Below, one piece after another: positions 18,601 to 25,016 of a stretch of 44,450 nucleotides of DNA. The notes below the pieces were generated by a model. The model was not told where the DNA came from. It made no database searches and saw only the letters and a list, made by a program, of their open reading frames with translations. The stretch is from Gelria sp. (GTDB lineage: Bacteria > Bacillota > Syntrophomonadia > Syntrophomonadales > Syntrophomonadaceae). The position numbers and the translations under genes were made by a program. The stretch is taken from contig DUMX01000083.1 in the NCBI GenBank assembly GCA_012839665.1, forward strand, positions 1-44,450, given 5' to 3'. How positions within the stretch are numbered: the first letter of the stretch is position 1; every line of letters begins with the position of its first letter.

Positions 18601-19285
18601 CCGAGAAGTGCTGGAAGAAAAACAGCAGGCCGGGGAGCAGGAATTAAAAGATATTCAGCAGGAAATTGGGGCCGCTGAAAAGACCCTGCAAGATAGCCAG
18701 GAAACTGCCCGGCAGATAGAGGCGCAAATGCAAAGAATTGAGCAACAAGAAGAAGAACTGGGACGCTGGCAGGTCTTGCATAATTTGATAGGTTCTGCTG
18801 ATGGCAAGAAATATCGTAATTTTGCCCAGGGTTTAAGTTTTGACATTATGATAAAACATGCTAATCGTCAGCTACAGAAGATGAGTGACCGCTACGTACT
18901 GCGGCGTAATCCGGGCCAGGTTTTAGAGTTAGATGTCATCGATAATTACCAGGCGGGAGAAATCCGCTCTACCACTAACCTTTCCGGAGGCGAGAGTTTT
19001 ATAGTCAGTCTGGCTCTGGCCCTGGGATTATCTGCTATGGCCAGCCGCAAAGTCAGCGTGGATTCACTATTTTTAGACGAAGGCTTCGGCGCTTTGGATG
19101 AAGATACTCTCGATATTGCGCTGAACACCCTGGCCGGGTTGCAGCAGGAAGGCAAACTGATTGGGCTTATTTCCCATGTCCCCGCCCTTAAAGAGCGCAT
19201 CAGCACCCAGATCCAGGTCATACCCCAATCCGGAGGCCGCAGCCTCCTACAGGGCCCTGGTTGTCGTTTGGTGGTTTCTTATTAA
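15605..19285 (+). CDS. sbcC: Exonuclease SbcCD, ATPase subunit SbcC
   Basis: The Rad50-like SMC-type ATPase that tethers DNA and controls SbcD. It has Walker A GPTGAGKTT at residues 37-45 and the Q-loop in LLAQGGFAAFLQA. A long antiparallel coiled coil is interrupted by the zinc hook C600-P-L-C603, where two molecules dimerise. The ABC signature LSGGESF is near residue 1125, Walker B LFLDEGFGALD near 1155, and a switch histidine is in LISHVPAL. The 1226 residues are in the family range. The coiled coil is rich in Gln, Glu and Lys. The stop codon TAA (19283-19285) overlaps the stop of the convergent XRE-like gene. Confidence 0.96.
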   Translation: MRIHEVRFQNLNSLVGEWKIDFSDPAYLADGIFAITGPTGAGKTTILDAICLALYGRTPRLERVNRSSNEIMSRHTGSCYAEISFETREGSFRCHWSQQRAYKKPGGELQTHKHEISDALDGKVLENKIRDVALKVEEITGMNFNRFTRSILLAQGGFAAFLQASPDERAPILEQITGTEIYSEISIQVHERQREEKNCLEILQAEIAGMKVLSAEEEEDLREGIDHKTSQEKKQQEELGFLRKALAWLDQIAQLEEEIGSLQMQWGQHRERQEAFQEDRLRLQRARQAMILDAPYAQLTHLRELQTGEVEELEGIREELPRQREAITAAVKAWEKARQELNGLKILRKAEGEKAKQVRAMDLLIKQQGEQIEGIQALVSDGETECAALQDEIVDGKKKLKEMAGAWDNIEKYLRENNRDATLVTNLTGITRAFNQLKELVVALQKKDSEWQQAAVALKSLLDAGEQIAGTYDSNKEVQEHHYKVLQAEEDKLKEVLQGHEIDWWQDELDEYKERKDKLQELKQIWDRIIQIEEDLKGGRESVQRLEEEQKQLAREIEQGEEKERYLAEKIEGLETRVVLLSRIRDLEAERAQLEDGKACPLCGATEHPYARGNVPQMDESQEELNQTRKQHRELSKDLEKRKIQKGKLDKELEHARATVEQAEQQLGKEIKLRVYSMDELGLDLSEVKTRDEVGLQVNQSQENIKYYSQQLKTIAALQKNVGALALQYEESRTAFIQSDKDRQQSVWQQKQAQLEDERLEKEYQTLKDEVENLQAIALQEVSEYGITHLPLEKLSAILKILGERKTRWEAQQEEKLHLEKDINTAQSELDKLEIQLQTGKKALESERQKLKRQQEEYEKQREARLNLYGERDPDEEEKRLDEEIKAGENAVEEAREEAEVLKRREEFLVEREKTLVNVTQKRIPELQRMEESFARQLRQTDFKQEEDYLQAKLSNEERQSLSAAEEELKTEGTKLQASLSNSRKNLQREKDKNLTDEPREVLEEKQQAGEQELKDIQQEIGAAEKTLQDSQETARQIEAQMQRIEQQEEELGRWQVLHNLIGSADGKKYRNFAQGLSFDIMIKHANRQLQKMSDRYVLRRNPGQVLELDVIDNYQAGEIRSTTNLSGGESFIVSLALALGLSAMASRKVSVDSLFLDEGFGALDEDTLDIALNTLAGLQQEGKLIGLISHVPALKERISTQIQVIPQSGGRSLLQGPGCRLVVSY

Positions 19286-20793
19286 CCCTGCAAGGTTTTG
19301 ATAATGGTATTAATAGTGTCAATGGTAATACTTCGTTGAGTTTTATTCTGGGGTTGTTTATTTAGCATGAGGCGCATATAGTCCCAAAAGGCAGCATTCA
19401 TATTACTTTCATTTATAGCAAACGTAATTGCCGGGGGCGTGCTTTTTTCAATGATTACGCCTACATCTTCTTTACAATAGATCGAACAACCATATATTTT
19501 GCTGGTCGGAATAAGATGTACGTTATATGTATCAAAGGTTTGCAGGAGCTTAACAATATGTTGAAGATGTTTACTAAATTCCATTGGGGAGTAGGAAGCA
19601 AACATATGGGAGAAATTTATTATAGCCTCCCCGCATTCTATTGCTTGCAAATTAGGAAGAGGGACTATTTCTGTAAAGGCATAGGCCTGCAGGCTATTCT
19701 CAAAGCGTTTCATCCTCTTTTGGTGATAGGACAAAATTTGCTCCCGCCTATCCTTATCCATCCGTGAACATATGCTTTCGGCCACGCTAAATGGCATAGT
19801 AATAGTTGAAAACATATCAGATTTTAAAACCGAGTTACCTTCTTCTTCCTCAAATTCTGTAAGCACAGAAAGATAATCTCCCGGGTGGTTTGGTGTAAAA
19901 ATACGCATCAGTGGCCGGCAGAGAGAAAAATATTCCTGATATTCTTCTGTAAGTGCAACGATGGTGTTTTTATCGGTATAAAAGAAAGTAGCTGCATTTT
20001 TTGCGCCATCACCTACAGAACTTGAAGTAACTACGGCTGTATCGAGGGCAATAAAAAATGTATGCTTAAAAATTCCGTCACGGCTTTTAGGGTAGTAGTA
20101 GGGTTCTATGGCGCCAGTCATATAGAGCGGTAGCCACTTTTCAATTCCCAAAAACATTTCACCAAGATTGCGGTTTATTACATGAATAATTTTTATTTTA
20201 TTTCCATTCTGTATTACCTTGAATAATAGCTGGGCCCACCTTGCAGTAAATTCAGGGTCTTCCGTCAGCCATTCAATGCTTTCCTCGCTAAATAGATACA
20301 GAGTTGTAGGTGTTTTTCTCTTTATTACCAGAGATAAAAATTTTATAACTGCCTTTCGCTTACCCTCTATTCCATAAAAGATTGTCTCCTCTGATTCCCC
20401 ATTTTCAATAATATCCAGACTATCGGTGTCCAGCTCATTTGGCACCCTTTTAAATTGGAAATTGGTCAGGCCATCCATAAAGCTGGCAACCGAATTGGTT
20501 GGTATTATTTCTTCTAAAAACCAAACCTCTATTAATGCGATTAATTCAGTATCATTATCAGGCAAATCCTTTTGCAGAAATTCCCTTAATGCCGCTTTTT
20601 GATATTCAGTAGTACAATTGCGGACGAAATATTCTGACATTGCCCTTATGTAAGTTTGATTTTTGGAGGGAGTTCGGTCGCCTCTTCTTAAACGGCTGAC
20701 CAGGGACGGATCGATGGCACTGGCACGGGCCAGTACACTATTAGTTGTACTCGTTATATTCATTATAAAATCAAGCTTTTCACTGAAAGACAT
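19282..20793 (-). CDS. Large XRE-like regulator with an uncharacterised C-terminal region
   Basis: A 503-residue protein. The first 70 residues hold a helix-turn-helix of the Cro/CI type (SVLARASAIDPSLVSRLRRGDRTP), in which a recognition helix follows a tight turn. The remaining 430 residues form no domain I can name; they include EESIEWLTEDPEFTARW, a mid part with YYYPKSRDGIF and a stretch ALDTAVVTSSSVGDG. No membrane segment is seen. Proteins with this N-terminus and long tail occur in many Clostridia, apparently as regulators. ATG 20793 is preferred because GGTGGTGA lies just upstream; TTG and GTG codons up to 20808 are alternatives. It is divergent from the small protein at 20948 and the envelope cluster, the arrangement expected of a local regulator. 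Confidence 0.75.
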   Translation of the reverse strand: MSFSEKLDFIMNITSTTNSVLARASAIDPSLVSRLRRGDRTPSKNQTYIRAMSEYFVRNCTTEYQKAALREFLQKDLPDNDTELIALIEVWFLEEIIPTNSVASFMDGLTNFQFKRVPNELDTDSLDIIENGESEETIFYGIEGKRKAVIKFLSLVIKRKTPTTLYLFSEESIEWLTEDPEFTARWAQLLFKVIQNGNKIKIIHVINRNLGEMFLGIEKWLPLYMTGAIEPYYYPKSRDGIFKHTFFIALDTAVVTSSSVGDGAKNAATFFYTDKNTIVALTEEYQEYFSLCRPLMRIFTPNHPGDYLSVLTEFEEEEGNSVLKSDMFSTITMPFSVAESICSRMDKDRREQILSYHQKRMKRFENSLQAYAFTEIVPLPNLQAIECGEAIINFSHMFASYSPMEFSKHLQHIVKLLQTFDTYNVHLIPTSKIYGCSIYCKEDVGVIIEKSTPPAITFAINESNMNAAFWDYMRLMLNKQPQNKTQRSITIDTINTIIKTLQG

Positions 20794-20849
20794 TTGGTTC
20801 ACCACCAATTAGCAGTATATATTCTTATATTACATTATTCGGGGTTGGT

Positions 20850-20870
20850 TTTGACACAATTCATGTCAAA
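20850..20870. promoter_or_regulatory. Palindrome TTTGACA-N7-TGTCAAA in the divergent intergenic region
   Basis: Perfect 7-base arms at 20850-20856 and 20864-20870 lie midway between the XRE-like gene and the divergent small gene. A further TTGTCAA follows at 20874-20880. Each arm resembles a -35 box, one per strand. A TATAAT at 20923-20928 could serve the plus-strand gene with a weak -35 (TTTCAA at 20901). This is a plausible operator for the XRE-like protein. Confidence 0.5.
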
Positions 20871-20947
20871 AATTTGTCAATGACGAATGGCGAAAACCTA
20901 TTTCAAACAAAATAGCGGTAAATATAATGTAAACAGAGGTGGTAGCG

Positions 20948-21256
20948 ATGCCATATAATGTCAGGCTTAGAGCCGGATTTTTTAAAACTCAGCCATACGT
21001 GCTGGATATTGTGGGAAAGCAAATTGTTCTCTACCCAAAACATGCCACGGATATGGAGAAATTTGTAATAGATGAACATGATTTGAACACCATAAGCATA
21101 ATTAAAGGTATTAAAAATTTGACGGAGTTCGAAATCAAAACCCAAACCGGTATATACATAGGAATTATTGATAGCAGGACAAATCTCGAGGAACTGTTAT
21201 GTGATCTCACCCGGGAATTTGGTAGAAAGTTCATTATTAATGGGAGGGATAGCTAG
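20948..21256 (+). CDS. Small beta-rich protein of unknown function, possibly PH-like
   Basis: A 102-residue soluble protein. Alternating hydrophobic strands (YVLDIVGKQIVLYP, DLNTISIIKG, LTEFEIKTQTGIYIGII) are followed by a C-terminal helix (NLEELLCDLTREFG). The strand-rich body with one terminal helix resembles bacterial PH/GRAM-like domains, but this is judged by pattern only. ATG 20948 has AGAGGTGG upstream; the GTG at 20939 lies inside that site. It is divergent from the XRE-like gene and leads the lemA cluster, about 50 bases upstream of lemA, so it may be the first gene of that unit. Confidence 0.65.
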   Translation: MPYNVRLRAGFFKTQPYVLDIVGKQIVLYPKHATDMEKFVIDEHDLNTISIIKGIKNLTEFEIKTQTGIYIGIIDSRTNLEELLCDLTREFGRKFIINGRDS

Positions 21257-21305
21257 GAAAATATTTTTGAAAGGTTCTTTATTAAATGTTAGGAGTTGAT
21301 TGCTA

Positions 21306-21872
21306 ATGAACACTGTTGTCATAATTACCATCGTCTCGGTTTTATTGGTAGCCCTGGTAATATTTCTGATTGCCACTTATAACAATCTGGTACAGCTACG
21401 GCAAAGGCTACGTAACGCCTGGTCGCAGGTGGATGTCCAGTTGAAACGCCGTTATGATTTAATCCCCAATCTGGTTAATGCCATTCAGGGCTATGCTGCT
21501 CATGAAAGGGCAATCTTTGAAGAAGTTGCCCGGGTACGCAGTCAGGCTATGACGGCTACATCAGTAGCTGAACAATCGCAGGCAGAAAATTTGTTAACCG
21601 GGGCCTTACGTTCCCTGTTTGCGGTGGCAGAAAATTACCCTGAACTGAAGGCCAATACAAACTTTTTACAGTTGCAGGAAGAACTAACCAATACCGAAAG
21701 TAAGATTGCTTATTCCCGCCAGTTTTACAACGATACTGTCCAAAAATTTAATACTCGGATTGAACTGTTTCCTACCAATTTAGTAGCCGGGATGCTAGGA
21801 TTCGGTCCGGCTGACTATTTCACTCTGCAAGGTGAACCGGAAGCCCGCCAGGCAGTACAGGTGAAGTTTTAA
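21306..21872 (+). CDS. lemA: LemA family membrane protein
   Basis: A 188-residue LemA protein. The N-terminal transmembrane segment (residues 3-24, VVIITIVSVLLVALVIFLI) has the N-terminus outside or very short. The soluble helical body has the family signatures YNNLVQLRQRLRNAWSQVDV, then KRRYDLIPNLVNAI, and near the end FYNDTVQKFNTRIELFPTN. ATG 21306 has AGGAG (21291-21295) at a 10-base spacing. LemA proteins are often next to DUF2207 genes, as here (43 bases downstream). The function is not firmly known; they are associated with the envelope in many bacteria. Confidence 0.93.
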   Translation: MNTVVIITIVSVLLVALVIFLIATYNNLVQLRQRLRNAWSQVDVQLKRRYDLIPNLVNAIQGYAAHERAIFEEVARVRSQAMTATSVAEQSQAENLLTGALRSLFAVAENYPELKANTNFLQLQEELTNTESKIAYSRQFYNDTVQKFNTRIELFPTNLVAGMLGFGPADYFTLQGEPEARQAVQVKF

Positions 21873-21915
21873 TTAGAAAATAACGGGAGGTTAATTTTGG
21901 GGAGGGATTTTTAAA

Positions 21916-23808
21916 GTGTTGGCAAGAGGCAATAAGCTGGGATTAATTATACTTTATACGCTATTTATAACTTTTTTGTTTGGTGCCTTTTATCCGGCAA
22001 TAGCTCAGGCCCGTAGTTTAGAAATGGATAAACTGGCGATTGATGCTGAGCTGCTTCCGGATGGTTCTATGCAGGTGACCGAGCATATAACCGTTACTTT
22101 TCATGGTTCTTATAATGGATATTTTGTTTCCATTCCCCAGGATAATGCCCCGATTACGGACATCCTGGTATCTGAAAACGGGAGCCCCTACCAGTTTAAC
22201 CCCGAACAGAGTTATGGGCCTCCGGGTACCTATCTGGTTAAACAGGAAGGCAACATACTTACCATTGACTGGAGTATTAATGCCAGTGATGAACAACGTA
22301 CCTTTGACGTTAGTTACCGGGTTAATAACTTAATTAAAATGCACACTGATGTAGCCGAATTTTATCGCAAGTTTGTCTCTTCTGATAACGCTCAAAAGAT
22401 TGGGCAGGTAATAGTGCGACTGCAATTACCAGCCGGGGCAGAAAATTTGCAGCAGGGTACTGATATCCGCATCTGGGGACATGGTCCCCTCCATGGTGAA
22501 GTTCAATTTACCGGACCCCGGGAGGTTACCTGGCAGATTGAGGATATGCCCAGCAATAAATTCCTGGAGGGGCGTATGGTTTTGCCCCTGCAGCTTTTCC
22601 CTGCTGCTCCCGCTGAACTTTCTACCGGGCAGGCGGGCCTGCCAATTATTATGGATGAAGAGGGACGCTGGGCTGAAGGTGCTAATCGCCGGCGCCAGGA
22701 GGCTCGTATGCAGGTTGGCATAGCCATTTTAATTCCTCTTTTGACCTTATTTGCTTTATTCCTTATGTGGCGTAAATACGGTAAAGAGTATCAAGCTGAG
22801 TTTCAGGGCGATTACTACCGGGAACTTCCGGCTGATTATTCCCCGGCTGAACTATCAGTTTTATGGAACTGGGGGCAGGTAAAAACGCATGATATTACAG
22901 CCACCTTGCTGGATTTGGCCCGACGACAATATATTACTATTGAGCAGGAACTATATGAGAAAAAACGCTTATTGGGAACCAAAGAAGTTACCACCTATTT
23001 ACTCAGCCTACGAAAAGAAAAATACGATGCCGAGCAGGAGAAGTTGCGCCCCCATGAAATTGATTTAATAAAATTGATCTTCTCTAAAATTAGCAAAGGT
23101 AAACCTTATTTGTATCTATATGAAATTGAGGAGTACTCCAAAGAACATAGCCGGGGCTTCTATAATTTCTGGTTAGGGTGGAAAAATGACTTGGCGGCAA
23201 TTGGAGAAACTAACGAGTGGTTTCTAGGAACTCCAAGCCGTATTCGCTGGATTGCTGCTGGAGTAGCGCTGGTATTCTTTTTAACTGGCCTGATATTAAT
23301 CAGAGCTGAAGTCGTCCTTCCTGGAGTTAGTATATTTCTCTGCAGTTTCTTCATTGCTATCGTACCGGCTAAATTTAAACGGCGATCTCAACCGGCCCAT
23401 GAGGATTTGCGTAAATGGGAAGCTTTTAAACTTTTCTTACTGCATTTTTCTAATATGGAAAGACACGAAATCCCCAGTTTAGTTATATGGGAACACTATC
23501 TGGTTTACGCTGTTACTTTGGGGGTAGCCAAAGAGGTAATGAAGCAACTGGAAATAGTCTTTCCTAATTTGCAGGAGGACGATTATCGTTTTGGTCAGTA
23601 CTGGTGGTATAGCCAAACCGGTTTTGCTATGGCAGGCTTGAGTGACAATTTTGATAAGATTTCCGAGAGTATCCAGCATTCAATTCAGGTAGCAGAGAAA
23701 ACTGTTAAGGCAGCTGAAAGCAAGTCATCCTCGGGCTCCGGCGGCGGGGGAGGCTTCTCCGGCGGAGGCGGCGGTGGTTCCGGTGGCGGCAGTTACGGTG
23801 GCCGTTAG
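21916..23808 (+). CDS. DUF2207 domain-containing membrane protein
   Basis: A 630-residue envelope protein. A signal-anchor at residues 8-33 ends in AIAQA. A large extracellular DUF2207 domain follows (about 35-240, MQVTEHITVTFHGSYNGYF). A transmembrane helix near 265-290 (VGIAILIPLLTLFALFLMW) leads to a cytoplasmic part with YSPAELSVLWNWG, then a hydrophobic hairpin near 455-495, then a second soluble part. The last 25 residues are almost only Gly and Ser, ending SYGGR, as is usual for this family. GTG 21916 follows GGGAGGG. It pairs with lemA just upstream, a frequent partner. Role unknown, envelope-located. Confidence 0.9.
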   Translation: MLARGNKLGLIILYTLFITFLFGAFYPAIAQARSLEMDKLAIDAELLPDGSMQVTEHITVTFHGSYNGYFVSIPQDNAPITDILVSENGSPYQFNPEQSYGPPGTYLVKQEGNILTIDWSINASDEQRTFDVSYRVNNLIKMHTDVAEFYRKFVSSDNAQKIGQVIVRLQLPAGAENLQQGTDIRIWGHGPLHGEVQFTGPREVTWQIEDMPSNKFLEGRMVLPLQLFPAAPAELSTGQAGLPIIMDEEGRWAEGANRRRQEARMQVGIAILIPLLTLFALFLMWRKYGKEYQAEFQGDYYRELPADYSPAELSVLWNWGQVKTHDITATLLDLARRQYITIEQELYEKKRLLGTKEVTTYLLSLRKEKYDAEQEKLRPHEIDLIKLIFSKISKGKPYLYLYEIEEYSKEHSRGFYNFWLGWKNDLAAIGETNEWFLGTPSRIRWIAAGVALVFFLTGLILIRAEVVLPGVSIFLCSFFIAIVPAKFKRRSQPAHEDLRKWEAFKLFLLHFSNMERHEIPSLVIWEHYLVYAVTLGVAKEVMKQLEIVFPNLQEDDYRFGQYWWYSQTGFAMAGLSDNFDKISESIQHSIQVAEKTVKAAESKSSSGSGGGGGFSGGGGGGSGGGSYGGR

Positions 23809-23826
23809 AGACTTTAAGGAGTGATG

Positions 23827-24402
23827 ATGTTCATGAATGCTATTGCACCGGCTGTACAGCCAAGATGGAAAGTTGCGCTAAGTATGATGATTAATCCGGG
23901 CGAAGTGGTCAAAAACCAGATGTCACAAGTACCCTGGCCGTTTTCGCTGCTAGTATCCGGTTTATCATTTACGTTATTTTTTCTACAAACCGGTCTGGAT
24001 ATGCTGCGTTCCGGGCAAATCAGTACTTCTACTGTAGTCCTTATCACTATGCTAGGTCTGGTCTACGGCACGGTTGGAATTGCTCTAATTGCAGCTATGG
24101 CCTGGGCCTTAGCTCAGGGTTCAGAGCGATCCTATACTATAGATTGGGCTATTTCCGCGTTTGCCCTGGGTTATTCAGCTACCCTGGTTTATGCCTTACT
24201 GGGAATTATTTTTTCTCTGGCGTTGGGATGGAAAACGGCGGTAGCTTTTGGGGTGACCGGTGTTTTATGGGCGCTTCGGCCTACGTTATTTACAGTACGG
24301 CAGATGTCCGGTGATCGCATGGCCTTTAGTATTGCTTTGGCCACGCTCTGTGGTGCTATTCTGCTTTTTGGCTGGGCCTTATTAGGACGCTTTGGGTTTT
24401 AA
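23827..24402 (+). CDS. YIP1-like multipass membrane protein
   Basis: A 191-residue protein with about five hydrophobic segments (for example FSLLVSGLSFTLFFLQTGL, VVLITMLGLVYGTVGIALIA, YSATLVYALLGIIFSLALGW, and a final ILLFGWALLGRFGF). The opening phrase SMMINPGEVVKNQM resembles the start of YIP1-type proteins, in which a short amphipathic segment precedes the membrane domain. AAGGAG at 23816-23821 best fits ATG 23827; GTG 23821 and ATG 23824 are too close and ATG 23833 is possible. It lies 18 bases after the DUF2207 gene. The function is not known. Confidence 0.7.
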   Translation: MFMNAIAPAVQPRWKVALSMMINPGEVVKNQMSQVPWPFSLLVSGLSFTLFFLQTGLDMLRSGQISTSTVVLITMLGLVYGTVGIALIAAMAWALAQGSERSYTIDWAISAFALGYSATLVYALLGIIFSLALGWKTAVAFGVTGVLWALRPTLFTVRQMSGDRMAFSIALATLCGAILLFGWALLGRFGF

Positions 24403-24409
24403 CAGATAC

Positions 24410-24475
24410 GGGGAATAGACGCGGACTCGCTACGCTCGCGCGGATTAAGAAAGGATTTACGCAGATTTTAATAAG
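24410..24475. repeat. Fragment of an interspersed repeat between two genes
   Basis: GGGGAATAGACGC at 24410-24422 is the exact reverse complement of 4822-4834. The rest (GCGGACTCGCTACGC..., GCGGATTAAGAAAGGATTT, ACGCAGATTTTAATAA) has the GCGGATTA-like short units of the same family as 31-125. It lies between two membrane-protein genes of the cluster and does not encode protein. Confidence 0.55.
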
Positions 24476-24503
24476 AATTCAATTATGGGGAGCTGGTGGG
24501 ATT

Positions 24504-24998
24504 ATGGAAATGAATTTGGGTTATGCAGGTAGTGCCGGCCAGAGAACGGTAAAACTCGGGCCCGTATATTTATGCTTCCTGGTATTTGGCATACTAATTC
24601 CTTTTAGTAAGCCCGAATTTAGCTGGATGACCTTATTATCATCAATATTTCTCGCTTTGGTAATGGGGTTACTGGCGGTAAATATGCTTATTATGCTATT
24701 AAATAACGGTAATCCAGTTTTACGAGCCGAAAGCGGAGGTCAGTTTGCCCGGGAAGCCGTTAGTACAGGGATGCTGTTTATGATTCCCTTTACCGTCCTG
24801 GCCGTTTTAGCCCTGGTAGTGTTAGGTTGGGATGCAGTAATGCCATTTGCTTCGACTGCTATAATGACTGCTGCTGCTACGGCTGGTACGGAAGCAATGA
24901 AAAAGGGAGCCCAGGGTATGAAAAATATGATGATACCAACGGTAATAGCTATGCTGGTTTCTACCGGCTGGATGATGCTGGTGGGATTGTTACCATAA
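24504..24998 (+). CDS. Small multipass membrane protein, unknown
   Basis: A 164-residue protein with four or so hydrophobic segments: LGPVYLCFLVFGILIPF, LLSSIFLALVMGLLAVNML, a pair around MLFMIPFTVLAVLALVVLGW, and a final IPTVIAMLVSTGWMMLVGLL. Between the last two is an Ala/Thr-rich stretch (STAIMTAAATAGTEAMKKG). I cannot assign a family. GGGGAG at 24487-24492 lies 11 bases before ATG 24504; ATG 24510 is also possible. It ends 18 bases before the giant repeat protein, so the two are probably co-transcribed and it may assist membrane passage or anchoring of that protein (inference). Confidence 0.65.
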   Translation: MEMNLGYAGSAGQRTVKLGPVYLCFLVFGILIPFSKPEFSWMTLLSSIFLALVMGLLAVNMLIMLLNNGNPVLRAESGGQFAREAVSTGMLFMIPFTVLAVLALVVLGWDAVMPFASTAIMTAAATAGTEAMKKGAQGMKNMMIPTVIAMLVSTGWMMLVGLLP

Positions 24999-25016
24999 GG
25001 GGCGGAGGTGAAAAGC

